A stretch of 64,000 nucleotides of DNA from contig NC_081414.1 of assembly GCF_030272615.1 (NCBI RefSeq), positions 52,510,636 to 52,574,635 of the forward strand, read 5' to 3'. The notes beneath the pieces were generated by a model. It was not told where the DNA came from and did no database searches. It was given only the letters and a program-made list of their open reading frames with translations. Made by a program: the position numbers and the translations under genes. Shown here in pieces: positions 11,836-22,488 of this stretch (positions are counted from its first letter, which is position 1; every line of letters starts with the position of its first letter). This DNA comes from Cryptomeria japonica (taxonomy: Eukaryota; Streptophyta; Pinopsida; Cupressales; Cupressaceae).

Positions 11836-13101
11836 TGTAAAGCGAAAAAATCGAACCCTAGTTGTTCTCCCCTCCCCAACTCCAAGGAGAGAGAAGGGAG
11901 AGTCACTAGGGTTGATGGTTTTCACTTAGGAGAGACTTTACATTCAAAAGAGGGGTTGAAACCCACAAGATCCAATCCCACGCAATGCAAGATTGGATTC
12001 TAAATGAGTTTCAAGGGTTAAGACATCAAGGATACCCTCTTTTGTAAAGAATGTTGATAGAAAGATTGAACTAGGAATGCATGTAAAATAGGAAAGATTC
12101 GCTTATAAACAGAGATAGGGATATAGGATGAAGCTGCGGACCTGGAATTAGCAGTAAAATGTCGAGACGGTGTTGTTCTGCAAATTTGAGAGAAAGTTGA
12201 CGGGACGATGGTGCCCGGCGTGCACACAGTCCTTCGAAAAATCCGCGAAACGAAGGGGGATCTGTTTGTCTCTGCACAAGGATTCCAGATCTTCAATTAC
12301 AGCCGCGTACCTGCAACCTACACACAGAAAAGAGAGGACGATTGGGGGGTTAGGGATGAGGGGTTTGCCTTTAGGTCAAACCCCGGTTTTGGAATTAACC
12401 AAGAAATAAGAATGCTGTAAATGTAAATGTTTGTAATGTAAACAAGTACTGATACCTTGTTGTAAGAATGTTTGTATTCTTACATGCGAAGTTGTAATGT
12501 ATGTAGTATGTTGTATGTTGTATGTTGTATGTGATCTCCTCTTCAATGGTTGAATCCTTGTCTTGAATGCAACACTTAGCCTTGAATGGAGACTTAGAAT
12601 GCTTAATTGCTTGAAGGAATGCTTGAATGCTTGAATGTTTGAATGTTTGAATATCGCTTCCACCTTTTTGCTCACATATGTCCTCCTCCCTTTTTGAGAG
12701 AGGAAATGTAGTTTATATACTTGTCAATTAGGGTTGATAGACTGATTTTCCCGACCTTAGGCCGACCAGGAAACATTATTTTCCAATTTGCAAACTTAAA
12801 GACCCGATGCCCACAAGAGACCGGGCCCAAAATAGGGCCAGGGACCAGGGCGCTGGGTGCCATGGTCCTAGGGGATCAGGGCACTGGGTGCCCTAGTCCT
12901 GAAGGACCAGGGCACTGGGTGCCATGGTCCCACCTCCCGGGACAACAGGGTGCAAGGAGGATCAGGCTAGGGTGCTGAAAAATGTAGTTTTTGATGTCAT
13001 GAACAAGTTTCGGGGTCTCCATTCAGGTTCCGTGTTGCATCGACATCGTGAAGACCCAAATGCAGTCAAAATTGCAAGTGTCGCAATTTTAGGACGCTAC
13101 A
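11836..13101 (-). repeat. Element G 3' LTR
   Basis: A 1266-bp LTR matching 18455-19751 closely. It contains a GGGAC...TGCACACAGTCC hairpin (12201-12234), a TATGTTG repeat near 12506, TTGAATG repeats near 12600-12650, and the 31-bp minisatellite at 12842. Confidence 0.93.
12842..12931. repeat. 31-bp GC-rich minisatellite, 3 units
   Basis: Units start ggaccagggc at 12842 and 12904 (ggatcagggc at 12873) and contain GGTGCCATGG or GGTGCCCTAG cores. They stand out as GC-rich in an AT-rich context. Confidence 0.85.
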
Positions 13102-13840
13102 TTTAGCCCCCACTTTAGCGGGAGTATAAGCGTACGCTCATACTTCCGGTAAAGTACAAGGAAACAACATTGAAAAACTTTCACCACGTCAAGGAGGCAA
13201 GATACACCAAGCCCCCAGTGGACTAAGGATCTTACGACTTCGATTGACAAAGTAAAAGGGAAGATCACGAGGGAGAACCATGACTGTTAGTAGTAAGGTT
13301 CCCTCACTATGAGTCATGCAAGAAAGATATCAAAATTTTCAAGGCAAAGCTAAATTTGTCAAGAAATTTTCAAGTATCTTGAAAAGATATGGACGGGATG
13401 TATGCCCCCCTACGTTAAAGCGATCGCACACGCCTCACCGGGGGTGATTGCTTTAAGGTAGTGATACATATAAGAAATGAGAAAGGAGCACGTTATCACA
13501 AGGATTTAGCCCCCAAGTGTGAGATACGCCCAAGGATAATAGACACAAAACACAAAGCACGAGGTGACTTCGCTTTCCTCGAGGTCAGTATGCTGTATGA
13601 TAATTCATGTATATCATATGTATGTATGCATAATTGTTCTTCATTCCCCAATCAAGGAAGATCACCTAGAAGAAGGGAACACATGTGTCTTTTGAGTCAA
13701 CATGAGAGAGACCAAAAGAGATCTCAATGCTTTGCATCGTCCTCAAGTAGACCACACCAAGGACAACAAATGGAAGAATGAGAATAACACATAGAAGAAG
13801 TAACAAAAGAGAGGAGGAGAGAGTCTGCTATGCTAATGAA
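13102..13840 (-). other. Element G 3' non-coding region with four G5-G6 tracts
   Basis: Between the gag stop and the 3' LTR no frame is open. Read on the minus strand, G-tracts of the form GGGGGCTAAA, GGGGGCTTGG or GGGGGGCATAC occur at about 13105-13111, 13210-13216, 13403-13409 and 13508-13514. The first abuts the LTR and is the likely polypurine tract. An inverted repeat (ttaaagcgatcgcac with gtgattgctttaa) lies at about 13414-13457. Confidence 0.7.
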
Positions 13841-16800
13841 CTAGTCTAGCACGTCATCTACCCCCCGATCTTGCTGATCAATATTTTGGGAAGGTAGGAA
13901 ACACGCTAGAGGAGGAACATCCAACATAGCAGATGGAGCTATCACAAGATCCAAACAAGGGCTATGTTCATGTTCCGAGCCACGTTGTTCTTGTCTAGGA
14001 GCTAGGATAAGTGCTTTAGAAAATTCGTTAGATAGATGCTTATCAACATCAACATATTCATATTCACTATCAGAATGAACAGGAGTAACATTTTCATCAT
14101 GAATAACATTTTCATCTATATCATCATCAAGATTTATAAAAATAAGATCTTTAACTCGCACAAGATCAAGACCATCATGCGTCTTATGTTTAGGAGATTT
14201 TGGCTCAATTTTCGGCTAAGGAGAAAATGGAATAATACTGGCTGAAGGTGTTTTTGGGGATTGCAAATTTTGAGAAGCAGCTGTCTGAGCTCTAAGACGA
14301 CGCTTTCATCGGTGTTCACGTGCAGAACGATTCCGTCTAGTCTTAGTAGGAAGTTGAGAAGATTAAGGAGGAGGAATGTTCTCATCCTTATCACTTGGGT
14401 GTTTAGGTTGTGGTCTCTTAGGTTGAACAATAGGAGAAGAGGAAGGTCTCTTCTCTCCATAAGATGAAGGAGGAGGAACTGCTCCATATAAGGGAGGAAT
14501 ATTTGGTTTAGGAAGGAGACCAAGTCCATCATGACAAGGAGGTATAGGTCTACTTTTAGGAAGTTTATTAGTCATAGGCATAGTCACATCCATAGGGATG
14601 GGTTGGGAATCTTCTTGAGGAAAGACATTAGTTTTATCTTTCAAAGGAAGAACTTCCTTCTCAAGAACGATAGGAATGTCAAGTTTGGGTGTTCTAGGTT
14701 CACTTAGAGATAGGATCATATCTTTTTTCCACTTTTGATAAGATTTGAAAAGATGATCACTTCGCGGAGGAAGAGATTGGAATTGTTTAGGCCAAAAGTA
14801 ATCAATAGGAACGCTAGAAGTTCTTTTAGCTGGTTTAAAGAGGCTATTATTGACAGTAACAACTTCACCATTATGGGGAAATTTCAAACACTTGTGAATA
14901 GGAGAAGCAATAGCTTTTATGGAAGATAGCCAAGGATAGCCTAGCTTCACACGAAATTGTTCGGACGATGGAATAATAGCAAAGTCCACATCAAGGGATT
15001 TGTTATGGACCTCAATAGGTAATGTAATAGAACCAATTGCAGGAGAAAAAAATGCATCAAATAATTTCACAACCACATTTGTTTCGTCATAGATCACTTG
15101 ATTCAATTGCAAAGTAAAAAGAAATTCTTCAGTAATGATATTAACCATGCAAGAAGGATCAATAAGCACTCCACGGCAAGGTGTATTCTTGACTTTTGCA
15201 ACTATATATAAAGGACCATCAGGTGCCCTGATAGTTTCACTGGAATCAAATGTGATGGAAGGTTCTTTAGGGATTTTCTGCTGCTCTACAAAGTTAATCA
15301 CATTCGGAGTCATGGACACAAGATCATCAGGTGAGACAAAGGAATCAGTAGTATCAATCGCATTAGTGGTATGAGAAGGTAATGGATCAGTAAAAATTTG
15401 AAGATTTTGGTTAGGAGGAGCTACAGATGTGTTGCCTTTATCATTCACACCAGAAATAGAGATAGTATTATTATCAATCAAATCTTGAATTTTACCTTTT
15501 AAAGCAAAACATTTTTCAGTATCATGCCCAGGATGACAATGAAATTGACAAAAAGATTTGTTATCAAAATAGGGTGAATTAATCTTTGCAGGATCTATTT
15601 TCTTTATAGGAGGAAGAGTAAGCACATTTTGTTCCAATAACTTATTCATAATACTATGCAATGATTCATTCAAAGGAGTAAACTTTCTTTCTTTCTTGAA
15701 AAACTTAGAAATAGGAGGCACACCTGATGCCGCATTCACATTGTTGTTGATGATGTTTTCATTGAATTTAATGGACTCTCTGTTCGGTTTAAACTTCCCA
15801 AATGGTTGTTGACTACTATCACCCTTATCACTCGGAGCCATAGGATTTGCTTGTTCTATTTGACTCACAGTCAGTTGATAATTGTGAAGAGTTGCGCACA
15901 ACTGTTGGAAAGAAGTAAACTCAGAAAACAGGAGTTTTTCTCTAATATCTTTTTGTAAATTAGAAATAAAGATTCTTTGAATATCATTGTCAGGTATTGG
16001 AAAAGAAATTTGAGCATACAAATGCTTATATCTACCAATGAAATCAGTCACTTTTTCTTTAACACCTTGTTTACAATGCATTAAATCAATCAAAGTAACT
16101 TTAGGACTTATATTGTTTTGAAATTGTTGAATAAAAGCATTTGCAAGTTGTTCGAAAGAAGTAATAGAATAGGAAGGCAACGAGCAATACCATTGTAGGG
16201 CTTTATCTCTTAATGTTCTAGTAAACAGTTTTGCAAGCAACCTCTGGTCATAAACAAAATCAGTTCATATTGTTTGAAAGGTCTTAACATGTGTTAGAGG
16301 ATCACCCTTACCATTATAAAGCTCCAAATGCGGAATTTCAACATGCTTAGGGGGGATAGCTCGAACAATGTCAAGAGAAAGTGGGCTCACAACATCAAAT
16401 GTGGGCACACTAAACTTAGATTGATTCATAGAGGCAATTTGTTGCTGTAAAGAAGAGACAGTTTGTGCAAGATTGTTAATGGTTGCTTCAGTCGAAGAGT
16501 TCATATTAGACGTGTTAGTTTGTGATGGAGGTGTTATGTTATTGAAAGAAGGTAGAGAGTAAGTTGGTGGGACACTATGATAGTTAGTCATAGGAGATGA
16601 TTGGAAAGGAGGAACACTACAAGGAGGAATGGAAGGGTTAAATGAATTCCCCCCTTGCGTCATGTTCATTTGTGGTGATATAATAGGAACACTCATTGAA
16701 GGAATGAATGAAGAAGTTGGATTGAATGAAGGAAGAGGGTTGATTGAAGAAGAAGGATTGCCCCCATGACTAGTGATCATAGGAGGAATGTCTTGTATTG

Positions 16801-17269
16801 AAGTAGTCATTATGTTTGATGTAAAAGTAGGTATGCTAGCAATAGGAGTTGTCAAAGGAATAGAATGATTAACTTGAGTAGGAGGTTGTGTATAACCTAA
16901 GGTTTCGGCACAACTTTTCATAGGCATCACAGTCGAACCCACAATGTGTGCAATACCACGCAAAATATCAATTCCATTCTTATCACTTTGAACCATACGT
17001 TTTAGACCCTCAATTAATCAAAGAGCTTGACTATCAGGGTATTCTTGAGACATCCATTGTCGAAAATCATCAAATTGGTTATCCAATTTTGAAAGTTGTT
17101 CTACAGAAACCTCATGGAGAGCTTCTTCATTATTAAGAGGATTAGAGGAATTACCCATGTCCTCGTTAAAAAGGCCATTCAAATTAGGTTCCATCTCCTC
17201 GGTAATTACACCTTGGAAAGACTTAATTCTAAGGCTTCGTCTAACGGGAATAGTGTAAGTAAAACTCAT
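13841..17269 (-). pseudogene. gag: Element G gag-protease polyprotein
   Basis: One minus-strand frame of 1143 codons runs from Met at 17269 to a TAG at 13841, broken only by in-frame stops at about 17018, 16265, 14363 and 14310; no frameshift is needed. Order: N-terminus; a Pro/Ser/Thr-rich stretch with a short coiled coil (16996-16380); a retrotransposon Gag domain (LRDKALQWYCSLP near 16190; LIDLMHCKQGVKEKVTDF near 16090); the knuckle CQFHCHPGHDTEKCFALK near 15530; a retropepsin-like block GVLIDPSCMVNIITEEF near 15150; and an acidic tail near 14150. In the protease the usual D-S/T-G is D-P-S, so it may be inactive. RT, RNase H and integrase are absent. Confidence 0.88.
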
Positions 17270-17321
17270 GCACTAGAGAGAGAGAGAGAGATTTTGAATT
17301 TTAGAGGTAGCAAATTTCAAT

Positions 17322-18090
17322 AAAATCAGCCAATCTCCTAGATTTAAGCTGTTAAATGCAATTAGGACAATCTCCCGAAATTTCGAAAAAAATGTCCGGG
17401 ACCGTGGCGAACGGAGTGCACACGGTCCTTGCAACTTTTTTTGAAATTTTCAGGGATGAAAGTTATGATAATTTTAAAGCTAATCTGAAAAAATTGAGTG
17501 ATTTTACGATCTGTAGATAGGCCAAATTAAAGTTGCAATCTCAAAATTGAACCCTACCAAGATTGTTGAAAAATGTAAAATTTGAATTTTGAAAAAGAGA
17601 GGGAAACTAAAATTTTGAATTTTATGATTTTAGAGGGAATGCTAAAAGCAATGCAAGTTTTGAAGTTTAAAAGTTGACTCGATTTCATGCAAAATTCGAA
17701 TTTGAAAGTCAAAATCAAGGTTGTTGCAATTAAACACTTAATTTCAAAAGTCACAAATTGCAAAAATTTGAATAAAACACTGAAATTTCGAATGAATGCT
17801 GACACACTTTTCAGATTTAGGACTGTAAGAAACACAATTTTGATATGAATTTTAATTTCAATGATTTTTGAATGATTAGAAGCCTCAATCCAAGCAATTG
17901 CTAGACCAACTTTGACTTTAATTTTGAAAGTGTTTAAATTGATAAAATCAGCCAAAATTCTGGATTTTAGCAGAAAAATACAGTAAGATCTAGCTCCCGA
18001 AATTTCGGAAAAAATGTCGGGGACGAGGGCGCTCGGGGTGCACACAGTCCTCGCAACTTTTTTCCAAATTTTCAGGGATGAAAGATATTG
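17322..18090 (-). repeat. Element G leader with a duplicated ~145-bp block and hairpins
   Basis: Two direct copies (about 17322-17466 and 17942-18090) share aaaatcagccaa, ctcccgaaatttcg, a hairpin with GGAC...GTCC arms around TGCACAC, and attttcagggatgaaag. The first hairpin (17397-17429) has a perfect GGACCGTG/CACGGTCC stem. The motif also occurs in both LTRs at 12201-12234 and 18820-18853. The whole stretch 17270-18433 is otherwise non-coding; a 243-codon antiparallel open frame there has no recognisable motif. Confidence 0.75.
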
Positions 18091-18433
18091 TGATTTTATT
18101 GCGGAATCCAAAGTTATAGCCGATTTGGAAGTGTTTTGATTAGTGAAATTATCAATCAAAGGTTGAATCAAGAAGGTTCTAAAAATTGGGGTTTTGACAT
18201 TTAACCACTTAATTTTCAGAATTAAAGCACAAATATGAATTGACAATTTGCAATAGAAGGGTAGATCTGAAACAAGCATTAACAATTAAACATTTCACAA
18301 GTTTAATTACTTAAAAGAAAATTTTAGGGTTTTTATGCAATTAGCCTCTAAAATTTGCAAAAGATCAAACATGGAAATGTAATTAGGGAAGCAAATTTTT
18401 TAGATCTAACCATGAATAATCAGAATGAGGATG

Positions 18434-18451
18434 TTCACGTCGGGTTCACCA
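18434..18451 (-). promoter_or_regulatory. Element G primer binding site
   Basis: On the minus strand the LTR end is followed, three bases on, by TGGTGAACCCGACGTGAA. It starts with the TGG that pairs with a tRNA CCA end. I did not identify the tRNA with certainty; it is not the initiator-Met type used by the Copia elements here. Confidence 0.7.
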
Positions 18452-18454
18452 AAA

Positions 18455-19751
18455 TGTAAAGCGGAAAAATCGAACCCTAGTTGTTCTCCCCTCCACAACT
18501 CCAAGGAGAGAGAAGGGAGAGTCACTAGGGTTGATGGTTTTCACTTAGGAGAGACTTTACATTCAAAAGAGGGGTTGAAACCCACAAGATCCAATCCAAC
18601 ACAATGCAAGATTGGATTCTAAATGAGTTTCAAGGGTTAAGACATCAAGGATACCCTCTTTTGTAAAGAATGTTGATAGAAAGATTGAACTAGGAATGCA
18701 TGTAAAATAGGAAAGATTCGCTTATAAACAGAGATAGGGATATAGGATGAAGCTGCGGACCTGGAATTAGCAGTAAAATGTCGAGACGGTGTTGTTCTGC
18801 AAATTTGAGTGAAATTTGATGGGACGATGGCGCCCGGCGTGCACACGGTCCTTCGAAAAATCCGCGAAACGAAGGGGGATCTGTTCGTCTCTGCACAAGG
18901 ATTCCAGATCTTCAATTACAGCCGCGTACTTGCAACCTACACACAGAAAAGAGAGGATGATTGGGGGGTTAGGGATGAGGGGTTTGCCTTTAGGTCAAAC
19001 CCCGGTTTTGGAATTAACCAAGAAATGAGAATGCTGTAAATGTAAATGTTTGTAATGTAAACAAGTACTGATACCTTGTTGTAAGAATGTTTGTATTCTT
19101 ACATGCGAAGGTGTAATGTATGTAGTATGTTGTATGTTGTATGTTGTATGTGATCTCCTCTTCAATGGTTGAATCCTTGTCTTGAATGCAACACTTAGCC
19201 TTGAATGGAGACTTAGAATGCTTAATTGCTTGAAGGAATGCTTGAATGCTTGAATGTTTGAATGTTTGAATATCGCTTCCGCCTTTTTGCTCACATATGT
19301 CCTCCTCCCTTTTTGAGAGAGGAAATGTAGTTTATATACTTGTCAATTAGGGTTGATAGACTGATTTTCCCGACCTTAGGCCGACCAGGAAACATTATTT
19401 TCCAATTTGCAAACTTAAAGACCTGATGCCCACAAGAGACCGGGCCCAAAATAGGGTCAGGGACCAGGGCGCTAGGCACCATGGTCCTGGGGGACCAGGG
19501 TGCTGGGCGCCATGGTCCTGGGGGACCAGGGCGTTGGGTGCCCTAGTCCTGAAGGACCAGGGCGCTGGGCGCCATGGGCCCACCTCCCGGGACAGCCGGG
19601 TGCAAGGAGGATCAGGCCAGGGTGCTGAAAAATGCAGTTTTTGATGTCATGAACAAGTTTCGGGGTCTCCATTCAGGTTCCATGTTGCATCACCATCGTG
19701 AAGACCCAAATGCAGTCGAAATTGCAAGTGTCACAATTTTAGGATGCTACA
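18455..19751 (-). repeat. Element G 5' LTR
   Basis: A 1297-bp LTR starting TGTAAAGCGG and ending GGATGCTACA. The 31-bp length difference from the partner LTR equals one minisatellite unit (four here). Confidence 0.93.
19461..19584. repeat. 31-bp GC-rich minisatellite, 4 units
   Basis: Units begin at 19461, 19492, 19523 and 19554. The partner LTR has three. Confidence 0.85.
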
Positions 19752-19756
19752 AATAT

Positions 19757-19959
19757 AACAAAAATCATGTCGGCCTCTGTGCCGGTATGCTTCCTTTCTC
19801 TATGCTGATGCCGGTGGTTTGAGTGCCGGTGTGAAGTGTGATCGGTGTAATGCCTTGCCGGTGTAATGCCTTGCTAGTGCCATAGGATTGTAAGGGTGCC
19901 ATCAATGACAAAACCTTCAATCACATACAATGTCTCATTGGAGTGTGCATATGCCAACA
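19757..19959 (-). repeat. Element A 5' LTR, right part
   Basis: The remainder of the split LTR, from just after the aatat duplication of G to TATGCCAACA. It carries two units of the 16-bp repeat (19845-19876), against three in the partner LTR. Confidence 0.92.
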
Positions 19960-19964
19960 GTAGC

Positions 19965-21205
19965 AGCTACTTTTCTCAGCGAGGATTTGAGAAGAAAGAA
20001 TGATGAACCTTCATCTGGTGAAGCCTTAACGGTGGTGAGCACCGGAAATAGAGGTAGAAGCCATAATAGAGGTAGAAATAATTATCATAGACATTCGAAA
20101 TCAGCAAGGAGATCGAAGTCTAGAAATAGAAATGGTGATTGTTGGTTTTGTGGCAAAGTTGGTCATGTAAAGAAGGATTGTATAAACTTCAAAAGGGCAC
20201 AAGAGAGGGTGCATGATAGCAAAGCAAATACAGTCTATGATAAAGATGATAGTGTACTAGTCCTTTCAACAACCAACACTACTCCGGATTCATGGGTGCT
20301 TGATTTCAGTGCCTCACACCATGCTACCTCATGTCTTGAAGCATTCATTAACTACCATGAAGGTCATTTTGAAAATGTTTTCTTAGGACATAACAAAGCT
20401 TGTGAAATTACAGGCAAAGGTGATGTGTTGCTTCCATTAGAAGGTGGTAAAATATGGCTGCTCAAAGATGTTCGCCATGTCCCAAAATTGGAGCGAAATT
20501 TGATATCCATTGGACAACTCTTTGATCAAGGTCTTAATGCAAATTTTCTTCTAGATACATGGAAGGCAACTCATGGTACCATGCTGATTGCAAATGGAAA
20601 TAAAGTGGGTAGTCTATACATATTTAAGACTCATGGTGAAGTGGGAGCTACAATGGTGATGGAGGACAGCAAAGTGGATCTTTGGCGTCAAAGACTCGGG
20701 CATATTAGCAAGAAAGGACTCCATGTTATGCACACAAGAAATCAACTTCTGGGCCTCAAACTTGTTGACTTAGCCTTTTGTGAACATTGCCTTTATGGCA
20801 AACAAAAGAGAGTCATCTTTTTGAAAGGTGGGCGTGACACAAAGACAACACTGCTGGAGCTTGTATACTCAGATGTTTTTGGGCCTACCAAGGTAACCTC
20901 CATTGGAGGCGCTAACTATTTTGTCACCTTTCTTGATGATTGTACAAGAAAAGTATGGATTTACATGCTTTCTAAAAAATCTGAAGTCTTTTCAAAATTT
21001 CAAAATTTCAAGGCTTTAGTTGAAAATCAGATTGGGCATAAGATTAAAGTGTTTACAAACAGATAATGGTGGAGAATTTTGTTCATGTGAATTTGATGAT
21101 TTTTGTGCTGATAATGGGATTAGAATAATTAAGGTTGTTCCTTTCACTCCTCAAGAAAACGGTGCAGCTGAGAGGATGAATAGGACAATTCTTGAAAAGG
21201 CATGA
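19965..21205 (+). pseudogene. pol: Element F gag C-terminus, protease and integrase
   Basis: This resumes F's coding region right after the gtagc duplication. It reads AATFLSEDLRRK, a basic Arg/Ser-rich stretch, the zinc knuckle CWFCGKVGHVKKDC (about 20140-20180), then protease with WVLDFSASHH (about 20295; the usual D-S/T-G is D-F-S). The pre-integrase block LWRQRLGHIS with CEHC lies near 20680-20790. The integrase core has SDVFGP (about 20870), TDNGGEF (about 21057) and PQENGAAER (about 21150), giving DD(35)E spacing between the last two acidic residues. A one-base frameshift near 21050 and a TGA at 21203 break it. Confidence 0.9.
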
Positions 21206-22488
21206 TGTATGTTGTCAAATGTAGGTTTAGGCAAGGAATTTTGGGCAGAAGCTTGTAACACGACAGTGTATTTGATCAACCGAAGTCCCTCATCTAAATT
21301 AGATTTTGGTATTCCGGAAGAGGAATGGCAACGGAAGAGGACTTCATACTCACATCTTCATGTGTTTTGATGCGAAGCCTTCTCACATATACCCAAGGAG
21401 AAGAGAACCAAATTGGATCCAAAGTCACTAAAATGTATTTTTGTGGGGTATGGTGAAGAGAAATTTGGTTTTAGATTGTGGGATCTGGTTCACAAAAAAA
21501 TTGTTCGCAACAGGGATGTAATTTTTCATGAGACTTCCTTCCTCGCACTACAAGATTCTAATAAACCAGCAAAAGAATATGTCCCTATTTCTCTATTTCA
21601 AAATTCTACTACCAGTGCTCTGCCTCAGTTCTTTCATCAAGTGGGAGCCCCTATGTCATCTACCACAGTTGAATACAATTCTCAGACTGAGAATGATGAA
21701 GAAGAAAGTGTTTATCATGACTGTTCATAGCCATTTGAAATAGCACACCATGGAATAGAGGGACTAGATAACACCTCTCAACCTTCCTCAGAACCATCAT
21801 GGGCTTGCAGGAAGACTGTTAAAGATGTCTTCAACCCGGTAGTGTTGATGCCTACATATCACCATGTTGCCGCCCTCTCCAAGTACACTAGCTCACATAC
21901 TCCATGGCACGATGGTCTTTCACAGCAAGGAAGGCAGTCACATGAGGCTGGGCACTCACCACCGCTCGCTAGGCATTCTCCACAACCTATTGATCAGTTG
22001 TCACGCCTGCCCTGAGATTCCCTTCCCATGGGTTCACCACCACCACAGGTATTCGCTGCTGATGGTGATGGTCTTGTGGAAGACCATTCACATGGTCTCT
22101 GCTCCCAGCACCATTCACGTGGTCGTGGGCTCAATGCTAGAGTGACCTTCTTTGCGAACCCACATCAGGGGCATCATCCTCCCGTGCAGATCATGGGGGA
22201 CATTTATGCGGACCCTTACTCCCACGACCTGCCTTCACACAATGTGGACTAGAATCCACATACCATTGATCACCCTACAGATAGTGAAACCCACCATGGG
22301 CATTAATCATCAAATGCAAGCAACATTGATTTGCATAAAAAAAGAACACATAAATTTTACGATTCTACTACTCCAATAGAGAGTCAATTGAGGAAATCTA
22401 CCAGATAGAGGTGACCTCCTGCAAAGTTCTCTGACTATGACTTATTATTTTGTGAAGAAGTTGAGCCTACTTTACTAATTTCTGATTA
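21206..22488 (+). pseudogene. Element F integrase C-terminus and integrase-RT linker
   Basis: After the stop the frame continues with CMLSNVGLGKEFWAEAC, then at 21413 KCIFVGYGEEKFGFRLWD and RDVIFHETSF, the standard Copia integrase C-terminal block. From about 21740 to 22400 the sequence is unusually GC-rich for this window and encodes a His/Pro/Ser-rich linker in shifting frames, with no known domain. This is where Copia elements have their variable linker, so an acquired fragment is possible but unproven. Confidence 0.75.

Larger units (their letters stand above)
11836..19751 (-). mobile_element. Element G: Gypsy-type LTR element with gag-protease only
   Basis: A 7.9-kb minus-strand element inserted in an LTR of A, with perfect 5-bp duplications aatat at 11831-11835 and 19752-19756. 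LTRs of 1266 and 1297 bp begin TGTAAAGCG and end GCTACA. The internal region has a PBS, a 1.1-kb leader with duplicated hairpins, one gag-protease frame and a 0.7-kb untranslated 3' part. No reverse transcriptase, RNase H or integrase is present. This matches the architecture described as TR-GAG (terminal-repeat retrotransposons with a GAG domain). The zinc-knuckle form CxxHxxxGHxTxxC..LK..I..L is that of Tat-like Gypsy Gag proteins. Confidence 0.92.
5387..19959 (-). mobile_element. Element A: large pol-less, sirevirus-like LTR element, split by nested element G
   Basis: The element lies on the minus strand inside F's gag, bounded by perfect 5-bp duplications gtagc at 5382-5386 and 19960-19964. 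Its LTRs are 5387-6203 and 11241-11835 plus 19757-19959; element G sits inside the second one. On the minus strand the order is LTR, initiator-Met PBS, ORF1 (coiled coil, four zinc knuckles), ORF2 (unknown conserved protein), several polypurine tracts, LTR. The internal region of 5.0 kb contains no protease, integrase, reverse transcriptase or RNase H, and ORF2 fills the place where pol would be. It is related in layout to B and C in this window. Confidence 0.92.

Noticed and set aside
12018-12675. Several overlapping open frames, repeated at 18637-19294
   Set aside because: They are in the paired LTRs of element G; the repetition is explained by LTR identity and no motif is present.
17554-18285. 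243-codon minus-strand frame upstream of G gag
   Set aside because: It lies in the leader between PBS and gag, is low-complexity Ile/Lys/Phe/Ser text, and contains the duplicated hairpin block, so I treat the region as non-coding.
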